DNA from: Paramecium sonneborni
Taxonomy: Eukaryota; Ciliophora; Oligohymenophorea; Peniculida; Parameciidae
Length of the DNA: 64,000 nt
Assembly: GCA_905182985.1 (NCBI GenBank)
Contig: CAJJDN010000062.1
Coordinates: forward strand, 352,770-416,769
Reading direction: 5' to 3'
The notes beneath the pieces were generated by a model. The model was not told the DNA's origin, ran no database searches, and saw only the letters and a program-made list of their open reading frames with translations. The translations under genes and the position numbers were made by a program. Positions 1 to 14,930 of the stretch are shown here, piece after piece (positions within the stretch are counted from its first letter, which is position 1; each line of letters starts with the position of its first letter).

Positions 1-1318
1 CCTATCTTGCAGACCAATATTATAATCTACATTCATATTATTAATGAATAGTAAGTTAAGTTTTGTTATCAAAAATAATAAACTTTTCTTTCTATTCTTT
101 TTCTAAATCATTATTTTTGAATATTAGTGTAGTTTTCTATTTATTACCTTTATGATGTTTTCGTTTTTATATTGATGTTTCAAAATTAGGCTCGACTTAA
201 GTAGGTTGATTATTATTAGAATTATATTGTTAAATTTGAAGTAATTCATCTTAATTTGTTTCTGTAATTATTTTACTAATATTTGTATTTTTTGAATTAA
301 ATACTTTAACATCAGGAATCTTTTCTTCTTCTGGTTCCTTCATTTCAATACGAGAATCATCATATAATGGAATATCTGCAATCTCATCTAAAAACTTTTA
401 TTATACTCTTTAAGATCCTGTTTTTTGTTAGAATTTTAATGCTTATTAAGTATGAGGAGTTTTTTAAGTACTTTTAGCATTTGTATATTTAGAGAGAAAT
501 GAATTTGAAGCATAACTTCTATTGATATTTGAAATATTCAAACAAGGTATTTCATATCTAGATGGTTCGGATTCAGGTGATGATTCTTCTTCTTATTTTA
601 AAGTTTATATTAATCGAATTTAGGATGTAAATGTTGTGGCTTTTCTTTATTTTCTTTTTTTAATCTTCCTCTTTAATTCTTATTTAGTTGTAACATATGC
701 ATAGTTTATTACAACATTTTAAAAGATGTCCCCAACGTCTTTTCTGATTTATATTTAATAAAATTTACTTATAATATTCTGGTCGATTCTCTAAAAATAA
801 ATAATCAATAGGAAAATTTCCTTATTGTTCAGTTTCAAATTGCAAATTGAAATTTTATGCAATTAAATAATCCACTAATTCTTTATTTCCATAATAACAA
901 GCCCAATGCAGTGGATTAGGTTTATAAGCACATGGACGAGGTATTTATGCACCATTATCAATCAACATCCTTATTGTTTTTTCTTACTTTTCTGGATTGT
1001 AGTCTCCTGAATATCTAGTTTAATTAATTTGATCAAATACCCTTTAATGCTTGCTAATTCTAATGGAGTATATGAATGCATATCACCCTTATTCAAATCA
1101 ATCATCTATTTATAAACTTTACACCACCACTTTAACAATTTATATTAACCTAAATAAGCTGCCCAATGAACAACACTTCTTTACTCATCATCAACCATGT
1201 TAAAAAATTACAACAAATTTTTATGAGCAAACTTCAATTCTTCTTCAAAATGCTTTTTTAAAGTATTTATATCACCGTCCTTAACCCATTCTAATAACTG
1301 GGTTTAAGTTATTTGCAT
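1..1318 (-). CDS. ankyrin-repeat protein with Gln/Lys-rich tail, 3' end outside window
   Basis: Translation with the ciliate code starts at the ATG at 1318 and stays open to base 1, so the C-terminus is missing. The N-terminal part has ankyrin-type helix-turn-helix units: SVVHWAAYLGQYKLL, YTPLELASIKG and NPLHWACYYGNKELVDYLI. Ankyrin repeats normally bind protein partners; no enzymatic domain is visible. After about residue 200 the sequence becomes low-complexity and rich in Gln, Lys, Glu and Asn, probably disordered. Two introns are needed to keep the frame: 26 nt (GTA...TAG) between the second and third repeats, and 25 nt (GTA...CAG) after the last repeat. The start is the first Met before the repeats. 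Function is unknown beyond a likely scaffold role. Repeat assignment is sound; the limits of the tail are not known. Confidence 0.75.
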
Positions 1319-3065
1319 TGATATTTTAAATATTGGAATAAATATATATAATTAACACAATTGCAAAACCCCATTTATCATTCATTTATGAATTATTAAA
1401 TAATTATTCTTAAATTCTTATAGTCGAAAATTATAATATTTCAGTAATTCCAGTGAATTCATTGAAATTCAATTTATAATTATTAATTAAAATTACTCTG
1501 ATTATCAAAAATAAATCAAAATCTTCTTATCCACTTAAAACTATTGCTAACAAATTATTTTAGTTTTAAATTCAGATAATTCTATTTAGTAAATTAACAC
1601 TTTTCAAAAATAAGATTATATTTATTAATCATAATCATTTTCTATTATAAAATCAATTCGAAAATATGAAATATTTAAATTTATTTTTGAAATCTTTTTC
1701 ATTAAATAATCAAAACAATCTATATATTCTAAACTCTGTTAAAATATGTTAATTGATGATAAAAAATTCAATATTCTTGAATATGTTTTAAAATAAAATA
1801 ATATGAACAATATACTTTAAACTTATAATCATAAATTTGAGTTTTATTTTATCTAATGAAGGATATCAAAAAGGGACAACGTAAAGTGTTTACATGCTTG
1901 AAAAATCTTTAAATCATATTGCTTAATGAAAAAAAAAGTTATAATTCAAGATAGGAGATCTCTGAAATAGATTTATTAGTAAAAGACTGATTAAGAGTTT
2001 ACATAGAATTAGTGAAATGTCAATATGAATTGAAGAAAGTTAAATAAATTTTCTATTTATACACTTACTTACCTTTAGAACAAATGAATGATTAGGGTGA
2101 ATATGATTGCATAATTAAACCTATAAAAGAAATCAAATAATTATTGTTTTTGAATGAAGTACTATTGTTTGTCAAATCTGAAGAGACTATTAATCACTAT
2201 TTTTTTAGTATGAATCATATCATCTTAACATAAAATTATCAATTTTTAATAAATTAGATTGTTTTTAATCTTGAAAAATTGAATATTTTAACAAATTGTA
2301 GTTGTTATAAGTTTTGATTAAATTAAATATATTTTAAAGAAATTCACAAAATTTGTATATTGTTTAAGATTGCCAAATTGAAATGAATAAGGTATTAGAA
2401 GATTGTAAATAATAAATTAGAAAAAGAATTAAGAGAATTTAGGATTGATTTTAAATAATAGCTAAGTTAGGTATATAATGAAGGATAGATAATTGGGAAA
2501 AGTCATTAATTAGATTATAAGTGGAAACTCCCAAAATTTTCATTTCTCCTTATATAATTTCTTTTATTTGCGAGCAACCTACACAGTGAAGTTATTACCA
2601 AGATTAAGACATAAATGAAAGATGTTGGGATGAAATAATAAAATTATAACTTTTATCTCTTATAATCAAATTGAATATATTTCGATAGATTTAATGAATT
2701 TATTAAAGCTTTATAAAGAATTCAACGAAAAATCTATTTGAGTGGATTGAAAGTTTAAAAATAATTGGACTTAAACTGAAAAAAAAAATATTTTGATACA
2801 TCATACCTATTTTAAAAAATATTTTGATTAATAACAAGAGAAATCTGGATCAAGTAAAAAAATGAAATAAAATAAAATTGATTCATCATTTAATATTTAG
2901 AAATAAATAAGATAGGAAATAATTCTAATTTAATTCTTTATCAAATAATATATTTAAATAGTTTTTAACTAGTAAAAGAATAAAAAGGTTTGCATTGTTG
3001 AGGTGTTTGTATTTATTATAAATTTTGATACTAAACTTGGATTTTATTTATTTAATAAAAATTTA
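1319..3065. other. long AT-rich spacer, possible decayed ORF
   Basis: No convincing gene was found. On the + strand a frame beginning at the ATG at 1856 can be followed to about 2825 but is broken by TGA at 1988, 2315 and at least three later points. At this base composition TGA is expected about once per 55 codons by chance, so the interruptions match random sequence and the open stretches (up to about 95 codons) are weak evidence. It could be an old pseudogene or plain spacer holding the promoters of the flanking div­ergent genes. Confidence 0.3.
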
Positions 3066-4043
3066 ATGATTACTACAATCCCTATTTCTCTTCATCAATC
3101 AACTGATCGTACAGGAACTACTTATAGATTTGAAAATCAAAAATAATAAAGCATGAATCTTTTACAAAGAGTGAAATAGCACTTATAATATAAGTCAGCA
3201 TCATTTAAGACAAAGAAATTATGTGTTATTGATTCATAATAATTGGACAAATATTTAGATGATGAATTAAATGATAAAAAGTAAATAACAGCAATGGATA
3301 ATGATGATATAAATCATCAGAAATTAATTGATGATTGTGTTAGAGATATATTAAAATTTAACAAACCAGTACCTGATTAAACTGATACATCTCCTATGTT
3401 TAGAGGTAGCTAAAGATCATCTTTCTCCTAAATTGGAAAAAGTGTTCCTAAAAACAGAATCAAAAGATTATCATCCACTATACTGGTTGGGCAAATGGTT
3501 AAAAACAAAGGATTAGAAAAGCCAACAATAAACTAAATCAAATAATAACAAATTGATAAAATTATCAAATTTGAAAAAGAGAGAAAAAGTACAGAGACCA
3601 ATCCAAAACCTCTTAAAATCGTTTTACCTATTATTTTGACAAAAAATTAAGAAAGAGAATCTTTAAATTAATTTTCATAAAAACTTAGTATGGTTACTGC
3701 ATCTTATAGATACTTAAAAACAAAAAAAAGGGTTTTATCTTAAGAACCTTCTCCGTTGTTTGATCCTCATACAAGTTTTTCAATGATATCTGATTCATTT
3801 GATTGCAGTCCTAAATAATATGAATCTAATAGAAGACTTGGAACTTTAATACAGCAATTAAATAATGAAAAAGATGAGATAACAACACATTAAAGAAAAA
3901 TTAAAAATTCAATTTGTTAAAATTAGAAAAATTTCAATAAAATTGATGAGAAATTATAACCTGGAAATTAAGAAAAATATAATTATCTAAAACATGAATA
4001 ATAGATATTTGGAAAAGTAAAATAACGTAAAATATTACTTTGA
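3066..4043 (+). CDS. uncharacterised basic protein, 325 aa
   Basis: A single open exon of 326 codons from the ATG at 3066 to TGA at 4041-4043, with many in-frame TAA and TAG codons read as Gln. I recognise no family. The protein is hydrophilic, rich in Lys, Ser, Asn and Gln, without a signal peptide or membrane segment. The N-terminal half has acidic stretches (LDKYLDDELND) and the middle has short Ser/Pro/Arg-rich segments such as SPMFRGS and SQEPSPLFDPH that look like phosphorylatable linkers. The C-terminal third is Gln/Asn/Lys-rich with coiled-coil character. It is convergent with the kinase gene on the opposite strand, with 163 bp between the stops. It is accepted because an open frame of this length without TGA is unlikely by chance here. 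Confidence 0.6.
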
Positions 4044-4206
4044 TTCATTTAAATATTTTATAAAATCTAATTAATTATAGATGTTACTCTTATTTGATCA
4101 TCAAAATAATTTATAAATCCATATAGAGTTTCTTTAATCTTAATGATTGTTTTTTATAATAATAATAATAAAAATTCAAAAATAATTTTAAGATAGTTTA
4201 TCAAAA

Positions 4207-6577
<2,371 letters not shown>

Positions 6578-6609
6578 AATAAATATTAATTTATTCAAAT
6601 TCAAATATT

Positions 6610-9336
6610 ATGGACACAGATTCTCTTCAACAACAACTATAACTCATTTATTAAACATTTAGTTTAGATTAATCAACATACAAATTAATGTAGGAAATGA
6701 CTAATAACTATATTTTAAATAATAAAACCAATGATTATATAGTCATACCAAGATTAGCTTTATGGTTAGCATCCAAATAATAACAAATTGTTGCTATTGA
6801 TGGCTCTATTGTCTATGGTTCAGGAATCTCTATCAATTCCATTATTAATGATTGCTAAAATAAAGGAATCAATAATATCGATTAATTAATTGATGTTGCA
6901 ATCAATATGGTTACAGACTTAAAAGTAGATTAAACCTGTTAAAAAACTTTAACCATCTTAAAACATAATAATTCAATCCTAAATATGTTTTATCAAAAAA
7001 TGGAGGCTCTTTTATTACATTTCAAAATCAACGATTAAAATATTCTTATCAAAAATATCACTTGGCTTCTATTTCTAATTACAAAAAGTAAATATCATTT
7101 ATATTCTATTAGAATCTTTAAATTTATAAGATGTTGTTTAATCTACATGTATTCTTATTTCAATTCTAACCATAATACTTAGTCAATTATTAAATTCTTT
7201 CCCTACTACAAATAAAATACTTTCAGACATTAAAAAATAACATACAACAGAAGATGAATAATAATTGTTAATACAATAATTTCTAATTAATTAATTCAAA
7301 ATTTAAGATCTGGATTTATTCACTTCTATAAATTTGTAAACTAAACTTTAATATGCTGAATTAAATAAACAAAATATCATTAAATAATTAAAGAACAATA
7401 ATGGTTTTTCCATCTTTATGGCTAGCATTATCAATTCTAATTAATATAAATTAGATTAACAATATAAGTAATTACTAAAATAAGATGAATTTGATGAAAG
7501 ATTGCTCATTCCAGATAGATTAAAAAATATGACACCTAAAAAACTTACACCAAATATTAATACTTTAAAATCTAATAATATTAAATAATTAGCTATGTAA
7601 TCAAAATATGATTAAAATAGAGAATTATCATAATAATAATAATAATAAAATCGTTATCAAAAATTATTAAATTATGAATTAGATACTAAAATCACCCTTA
7701 CTACTAATTTAAGAGAGATTAAATTACCATAAACTGTATTAATGTCTCCTTATGCATAATAATCCATTGTAGCCACTCCAATGACTGAAGCTATGGAAAT
7801 GTATAATTGGATGCATGAAAAACAATAACCTTTTAAAAAATTGTTTAAAAATGGTATTTTAAATGTTAATTCAATTATATCACACATTCCTAATACATTT
7901 TTAAACTTATAAAATTAATCTAAATTCTTTGATTTGATTGATTAAACATTTAATGAATGTATTTAATATTGTTAAGAGATCAATCTAATTGATGAAAATA
8001 AATCTAAAACTAATTAATATTGGACTTTATATATATTATTATTAGATAAATCCAATTTCTAAATTGATGAACCAATGCTTAAAAGTTTAATCTGTTTTTG
8101 TATTGAATGTGTTTATTTTGTTTTAAACAAATAATCACAACTTTTAGATCAATTAATGTAAAAATGTGACATTTAACATTATTAACTTTGGAAATGGCTA
8201 GATTTCTTCTTAAATCAATTTGATTCTAAAATACCACATTAATTAAAAGAACATATTCTAGATATTGAAGTTAAATTTGTATCCTATTCTATTTGGGCTT
8301 GTGATAGTCAATCAGAATTGATTAAATTTCTTAATGAAATTCATTTAAGTAGATACTAATAAAATAATAATTAAATGAATAGATTATTTAAACGAGTATT
8401 ACATTATTGTGCATTTTAAATCTAAATTATTTGCAGCAATATTAAATTATAAGAATAATTATAAGAATATATTTGGATTACTATCAAATATATTATTAGT
8501 GAAAAGACTGATCATCTAAGACATCATTCTTTAGATTAAGTTGTTTTGGCTAGTATTTATGCTGTTACAAAATTAACAGGAAATTAACTAAAATTTTAAT
8601 AAATTATTAATGCCTACGAAATCACTAATACATGGTATTCAAAATAGTTTATTAAAAAGATAGTCTGTAATACTTATATTTCAAATGATAGTATGGGTAC
8701 ATATTTATTTTTCATTTTTAGGTGATATTGTTTCATATTATAATTAGAGTTTTATTCCTTAAATTAAATCCTTTATGTTATAAATGTCAAATGAAATTAA
8801 ATCAAACAGTGTCCCACAATCCCCTATGAATAATAAAAATCCAGCTTTGAATAATAAAATCTTAGATTCACCTCTAAGAGATATTCTTCCAAGATAATAA
8901 ACTTTTACTTAAAATTTTTAATCATAACCTGCTGGATTAATGACTCCTGCAACTTAATTGCTGTATGCATATTAGGAATCTCCTCTCTTAAAATAATAAG
9001 CTAAGCCATAATAATTAATTTAATCAAAAGAAAATGTATATAACAATTCGAATATCAATAACAAAATTGATTATAGTTAGGAAACCTAAGATTTTATACT
9101 TAAAAAATGTATATATTCATTTAATTCTTATAGTTGAATAACTGAAAAATAATAAAAGTAAATAAATTAATAGCAAAACTAGTTTTTCAATTTTATAATA
9201 GGGAACCCCTAAAATCATGAATAGTAGCAGAACAAATAATAGTGCTACGTTATAACATAATTAAACTCAAAATAGTCAATAATCCAATGAATAAAACTCT
9301 ACATTTTGCAAACTTTTAAACTTTGAATAATAATGA
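6610..9336 (+). CDS. retinoblastoma-family (pRb/p107/p130-like) pocket protein
   Basis: With three 25-nt introns (GTA...TAG) the frame gives 883 aa. The N-terminal region (about residues 1-250) resembles the Rb N-terminal cyclin-like domain. Pocket A begins near residue 390 with TPMTEAMEMYNWMHEK, the counterpart of the TPV.TAM motif of animal Rb proteins. Pocket B contains RHHSLDQVVLASIYAVTKLTG, matching the HLDQ...CS.Y...K segment, followed by GDIVSYYNQSFIPQIKSFML, matching the I..FYN..F...K motif. The tail is rich in Ser/Pro, Gln and Asn with SP sites (SPLRDI, TPA, ESPLL) that suit CDK phosphorylation. Rb proteins repress E2F-driven cell-cycle genes in the nucleus. The linker between N-domain and pocket has a poly-Gln run made of TAA codons. 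The start is the first Met, 32 bp from the divergent kinase start. Confidence 0.85.
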
Positions 9337-9385
9337 TATATATAATTATTTCAAATAAACATATAATAATACATTTATTATATTA

Positions 9386-10934
9386 ATGATAGGAGTTGAA
9401 GAAAATTTAAAATAAAAAAGAGAATTATTTCGATTTTAGATAAGAAAACAGAATTTGAGAAAGGAATTTGAAAAAAAAAGAATTATTGATACTAGCAAAA
9501 TAGAAGACAAAAATTTTAATTCTAAAAATGATGAAATTTTAAATTAAATCACTTCTATTTTTGAAAAATCTATAGATTTAGAATCTATATAATAATGTTT
9601 GTGTTTAATTTTAAAACATTAAAATACCAAAGAAATTCTAAAAAATACTTCATTTATGAAGGATATCATAATAAAATAATTTTGCGAACGATAATTTAAT
9701 GAACATGTATAAGAAAATGATATATATATAGACAATAATCGAATATTTAAGATATTTTGATTGTTAATTAATTTTTGATGAGGTGGCATATCTTTATATA
9801 AAGCAGCATGAAAAATAGTTTATGTAAACTCTCTCTTAGATACTAACTATTAAAAATTATTAAAATGTAACAATATTTGAGTTGATCATTAATATCATTT
9901 AATCCCTAATAATGGATGATATGTCTAGTTTCAAATATTATTTAATAACAGAGGGCTATGACTTTTTAATTTAATTTTAAAGATTAGTTGAATATGATGA
10001 ATTTAAAATATTGCGCAATTATTTATTAGAATTTTATTATCACGTTATCAGATTTTATAGAAATGAAAATGTATCTGAAAAAGAATTAAATGTTCTAATT
10101 GATTTTTATTTTTCAACTTTAAATTTCAAAAATCCTGATGATTACTCAAACTAATTATTTTTGTATCTTAAATCAGGAAAATTATTATTGAATTTACTCG
10201 AATTAGAAAGTTATAACATTTCAAAAATAGAATAGTTACCATCTTATCTAGCCAACCTTGTAAAGCTAAGTTATTTAAAAAATGTAAAAAATGAGGAATG
10301 TTCAAAGTATTACATAGTGAAAATATTTGGGCATCTTTTTAGATCATTTTAATAATTGGATAATTCTATAGATATATTGATTAATATGGGATTGATCTAA
10401 GTTTTAATAAGATTAATAATTAAAGAAGGTTCTCATGTAAGAACATAAGGTTTATTAATTTTAAAAGATATTCTAGACTCAATAAATGAACTTGGATAAT
10501 TAATTAATTTAATATATTTGAAGTTTGAAATTGAACAAAAGGAAATAACAATAATTCATTGGTTGATTAATTATTTAAAAGATTAAGAATAGAATCATAT
10601 TAAAATAATGTTAGATGTAATTGACATAATTTTATAAAGAGCAACAATAGATGATAAAATTAAGCTCATTCATCTAGGATTATTGGAAAGATTAATGGAT
10701 TTGATTTAAATGAATGTCGATGTATAAATTTAAATTCAAGTCATTATTGTGTTATAAACATTCATTTCAGAAGGAGCTGATATTCCAGCAGAATTTTTAT
10801 AACTTATATTATAGTCTTCAATATGTAAGACATTAGAATCCATAAGTTAAAAAACAAAAAATAAAAGTTTATTTATGTAATTAGGGCAATTCTTTACAAT
10901 ATTTGAAAATAATTTTATGAATTTGTTTACATGA
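9386..10934 (+). CDS. importin-alpha-like protein (divergent)
   Basis: One 25-nt intron (GTA...TAG) gives a 507-aa protein, the usual size of importin alpha. The N-terminus is strongly basic, with FRFQIRKQNLRKEFEKKR at about residues 15-32. This resembles an importin-beta-binding domain. The rest is helical with armadillo-like units, for example VKIFGHLFRSFQQLDNSIDILINMGLIQVLIRLI, spaced like ARM helices. Importin alpha carries nuclear-localisation-signal cargo to importin beta. The ARM units are divergent, and the Trp/Asn array that binds NLS peptides is not clearly visible, so it may be a non-canonical paralog. It lies 49 bp downstream of the Rb-like gene in the same direction. Confidence 0.6.
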
Positions 10935-11395
10935 TTAAAAGTTTTACAAAATAATAAATAATATATTATAAAATAATTATGAATATAATGAAGGTAGTTC
11001 TTAAATTTAGTTAAATGAAATACCCTTATCTTTAAATTCATAATTATTAATTATGGGAATTTGTTTCATAATTAAAAACAGGATTTCTAAATATTGGTTT
11101 ATAATTACTATCAAACAAAAATATTCTAGTATATACTAAAAAGCCTAAAAATTAACTCCTTTGAAACATAGTTTTATTTATATAAGTATAATTTTATTAG
11201 GATAAAAATCTTTAATAAAGCAATTAAATTTTTAATTTATATTGATAAAACAAAATATTTTTAAAATGTTTTTTTCATATTTATTTTTTTTAGAAAAACA
11301 AAATTGGGTTTATGAATAGATTATACGGATTTAATAATATATAAATTTAACATATATCTACTCTAATACATAGTTTAGACTCACAATTTAATTCT
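10935..11395. other. AT-rich spacer
   Basis: This is the intergenic region between the importin-like gene and the small MGC gene, which are convergent. It holds homopolymer A/T runs. I see no gene or RNA in it. Short open frames on the - strand are chance ones. Confidence 0.5.
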
Positions 11396-11695
11396 TCAAT
11401 TGACTAATAATCGAACGATAGTTCTCTAATATGCTTATTCTTCTTCAGGGCATTAAAATAAGTTAGATTATATGTTTCTCTTTTTACTAAATAAAAGTTT
11501 TTCTATTCTCATCTGTTATTATTTTGAGATAGGTTTAGAATTGTTGATAGAAGAAGCTCTAACACTATTAGATAATGATATAGTCATTTGTAATTTTGAT
11601 TATTCTTCTGATTATATTTATTATTTTTAACTAAGTTACATTGTTTGATTTGAGGAATCCTTAATCTATTACCTCTTAGATGCAATACAACCCAT
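11396..11695 (-). CDS. small protein with N-terminal MGC acylation motif (assembly copy 1)
   Basis: A single exon of 100 codons starting MGCIASKR. Gly2-Cys3 followed by a small residue at position 6 is the classic arrangement for N-myristoylation plus palmitoylation, so the product is probably attached to the inner face of a membrane. The remaining residues are hydrophilic, Gln-, Ser- and Lys-rich, with no recognised domain and no membrane segment. The C-terminal third (SKKRNIQSNLFQCPEEEQAY) is more varied. The same gene appears at 12484-12783 only because of the contig overlap. The function is unknown. It would be missed by standard-code gene callers because most of its Gln codons are TAA or TAG. 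Confidence 0.55.
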
Positions 11696-12071
11696 AAAAT
11701 TTTTAATAATTATAAAAAATATTTCATGAAAATAAAACGTTATCTAGATTAATAATCAGCAAAGACATAATAATTTAATAAAAATAATTCTTGTTTAAAT
11801 TTAATTATAATACAAAAAAGTTAATTTTTGTCCCCTTTAAGATTAAATAATGAAAACATGCCTTTATTAAATATTTCTTAAGATTAACAAAAAGTATAAA
11901 GTGAGGACGATTGCAATAAAAAACAGTTTTTTTATATATTTTTAATTATTAGATTATTCTGTCAGAGAATAAAATTTATAATATTTCTTCTAATCTATCA
12001 CTTTGTTACACTCTATAATATCCCAAAAAAGTTAGTGTCATTTGGTTTTGAAGTCTAGAAATTAGTTCAAA

Positions 12072-12380
12072 TCATACTTTTAAATTTTTTTTGTTTTTCT
12101 TCCTCTTTTTATTTTTATTTGCAGATTTGTTTGCTTCAATTTACTCTTCTTCTGGATCAGTTTTACTATCCTCTTGGATATTCTCATTTTTATCTTCATT
12201 TGAATCATAAATAGGTTATTTTATATTTTTAGAAATGTAATTATTGTCTTCAAAATTACCATTACTATTTATGACTATATTATTAGAGACTTCTTCATAA
12301 TTTTGCTTTTGTTTTACCTCATAAATTACATATTGATCATTTTTTTATTTTATATTTCCTTTATAAGATCGTTTTTGATG

Positions 12381-12440
<60 letters not shown>
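12072..12440 (-). other. truncated assembly copy of the poly-Asn gene 3' end
   Basis: This is identical to the 3' part of the gene at 13160-14700, from the TGA to the ATT run, and is cut by the N at 12441. It is not a separate gene or pseudogene. Confidence 0.85.
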
Positions 12441-12483
12441 NATATCTACTCTAATACATAGTTTAGACTCACAATTTAATTCT

Positions 12484-12783
12484 TCAATTGACTAATAATC
12501 GAACGATAGTTCTCTAATATGCTTATTCTTCTTCAGGGCATTAAAATAAGTTAGATTATATGTTTCTCTTTTTACTAAATAAAAGTTTTTCTATTCTCAT
12601 CTGTTATTATTTTGAGATAGGTTTAGAATTGTTGATAGAAGAAGCTCTAACACTATTAGATAATGATATAGTCATTTGTAATTTTGATTATTCTTCTGAT
12701 TATATTTATTATTTTTAACTAAGTTACATTGTTTGATTTGAGGAATCCTTAATCTATTACCTCTTAGATGCAATACAACCCAT
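12484..12783 (-). CDS. small protein with N-terminal MGC acylation motif (assembly copy 2)
   Basis: Same 99-residue product as at 11396-11695 (start MGCIASKR, TGA stop), in the second copy of the duplicated contig end. This copy is contiguous with the unique DNA carrying the complete poly-Asn gene. The two - strand genes lie head to tail, with the poly-Asn gene stop 376 bp upstream of this ATG. Count it once when tallying genes. Confidence 0.55.
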
Positions 12784-13159
12784 AAAATTTTTAATAATTA
12801 TAAAAAATATTTCATGAAAATAAAACGTTATCTAGATTAATAATCAGCAAAGACATAATAATTTAATAAAAATAATTCTTGTTTAAATTTAATTATAATA
12901 CAAAAAAGTTAATTTTTGTCCCCTTTAAGATTAAATAATGAAAACATGCCTTTATTAAATATTTCTTAAGATTAACAAAAAGTATAAAGTGAGGACGATT
13001 GCAATAAAAAACAGTTTTTTTATATATTTTTAATTATTAGATTATTCTGTCAGAGAATAAAATTTATAATATTTCTTCTAATCTATCACTTTGTTACACT
13101 CTATAATATCCCAAAAAAGTTAGTGTCATTTGGTTTTGAAGTCTAGAAATTAGTTCAAA

Positions 13160-13468
13160 TCATACTTTTAAATTTTTTTTGTTTTTCTTCCTCTTTTTAT
13201 TTTTATTTGCAGATTTGTTTGCTTCAATTTACTCTTCTTCTGGATCAGTTTTACTATCCTCTTGGATATTCTCATTTTTATCTTCATTTGAATCATAAAT
13301 AGGTTATTTTATATTTTTAGAAATGTAATTATTGTCTTCAAAATTACCATTACTATTTATGACTATATTATTAGAGACTTCTTCATAATTTTGCTTTTGT
13401 TTTACCTCATAAATTACATATTGATCATTTTTTTATTTTATATTTCCTTTATAAGATCGTTTTTGATG

Positions 13469-13532
<64 letters not shown>

Positions 13533-14700
13533 TGATAGTTTTAATTGTTTCTATAATCTTTATATAATTCTTTTTCTTCATAAGGACCTTATTTTCTATC
13601 AGATGTTTGCTTTTCTGTGTATTCATAATCTCTATTTGAATAATATTTTTAATTTTGATAAGTATCTTTTTCTGAATGTTATTCTTTTCTATATTTATAA
13701 GATTTATAATTTGATTATTTATCATCTTTGTATTCTTTGCAATTTTCTTCATAATCATATTGTTCATTATAATTATTATAATACTTTCTAGATTTATAAT
13801 TCAATTATTTATTAGAATCTTTCTCTTCATATAGTGAATTGTTTTTTGGATTGTTTTCTTCTTTTTCTTAATATTCTAAGTTGTCTTTTTAATTTTAATA
13901 ATTTTAAACTTTCTCAATAATGTTAATATCTTATTTGCTACCATTATCAGATTTTGGATTGCAATCTTATTAATCATTCACCTAAGAATTCATAGCACTT
14001 CTTTAAAATAAAGGAGCAGTTAAAATTACTTTTTTATCTTTTTCTAAATATTTTTTATTTGCATAATATTCTGATAATGGCTCATTTGGATATTAAGGAT
14101 AGTGTATAGATAAGTATGAATCATTAATAAGAATCTTAAGTTATAAGAAATAATACTTTAAATTTATGATCTTCTAATATCAATAATCCAATTTTAGGAG
14201 AAACTAATAAATCAATCTAATTAATATCATTTCTGAGAAATGCTTTAATATTTTAATACTGTTTTTCAAAATATTCTTTAACAGCTTGCAAATTTTAATT
14301 TTTATCTTAAGGTTTAACTTTTAAGAGTATTTCTTAATTAGTTGTTTCAAACAAAGTATCATATACTTCATCATATGGATCTTAAAAATTTAGATGTTTT
14401 ATTACTTTTATTTTATCTATTATGTCTAATATTTCCTTTATTCTAATGTAAATTATTTTGATGATAATTTTTAAGTCCATTACTACCTTGGTCTCTTTAT
14501 TTATTATTTCTTTATCTATCATTTCTTGTTTTTGATTAAAATTCTGACACAGATTTCGTCAAAATAGGTTAAGAAGGAATCTCGTTTTTATCAAGAGTCT
14601 CAGAATTGGTTGTGAACTATCCATTTTCAATTTCATCATCTTCTTCTTCAGCTAATTGAGCCCATGTTTTCTTACTAGAACTTAATTATTCTGTTGTCAT
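13160..14700 (-). CDS. uncharacterised hydrophilic protein with 21-residue Asn run
   Basis: Two short introns (25 nt, GTA...AAG, and 22 nt, GTA...AAG) give a 497-aa protein from the ATG at 14700 to TGA at 13160. The N-terminus KKTWAQLAEEEDDE resembles the Trp-containing acidic start of several RNA-binding or translation factors, but I cannot name a family. Residues about 110-200 look folded (AVKEYFEKQYQNIKAFLRND, IDLLVSPKIGLLILEDHKF). The rest is low-complexity, rich in Asn, Lys, Tyr, Glu and Gln, with repeated NYKS/YRK/YEEK segments and a perfect run of 21 Asn encoded by AAT. The C-terminus is very basic (KNKKRKKNKKNLKV), suggesting nuclear or nucleic-acid binding. The 5' half is unique in the window and the 3' part is duplicated at the contig overlap. 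Confidence 0.7.
13469..13531. repeat. (ATT)21 microsatellite coding for poly-Asn
   Basis: Twenty-one perfect ATT units (AAT on the coding - strand). The truncated copy at 12381-12440 has 20 units before the N. The run is in frame and encodes Asn. It is the likely reason the assembly broke here. Confidence 0.95.
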
Positions 14701-14930
14701 ATTTGATTAAACTTATTTTTTGTAAAATATATACAGATGAAATAGAATAATAACTCTAAGTTAAATATATATGACATGAATGATGAAAAATTAAAATCTT
14801 CATAATTCTTTTTCTTTCCTATTAGAGTATCACCTATTTATATAAATCTTTATTATGTATTAGTTTGATAACAAATTTATATTATAATATTCGAATAACA
14901 TATAATTGACAAAATCAGATTTGATCTTGG

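Larger units (their letters stand above)
11354..13528. repeat. 1087-bp direct duplication around single N at 12441 (assembly overlap)
   Basis: Bases 11354-12440 reappear from 12442 onward (offset 1088), apparently without a mismatch. The first copy ends inside an ATT trinucleotide run and is followed by one N. The second copy restarts at the equivalent of 11354, crosses the ATT run and continues into unique DNA. This is the pattern of two overlapping contigs placed side by side without merging, with the assembly broken at the microsatellite. It duplicates the small MGC gene and the 3' part of the poly-Asn gene. Confidence 0.9.

Noticed and set aside
1856..2825. A 320-codon gene interrupted by TGA codons, or TGA recoding
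   Set aside because: The number of TGA codons is what random sequence of this composition gives, and the segments show no recognisable domain.
13438..13767. Minus-strand ORF with a long poly-isoleucine run
   Set aside because: It is the wrong frame of the AAT repeat; the real gene reads the same repeat as poly-Asn and continues for 497 codons.
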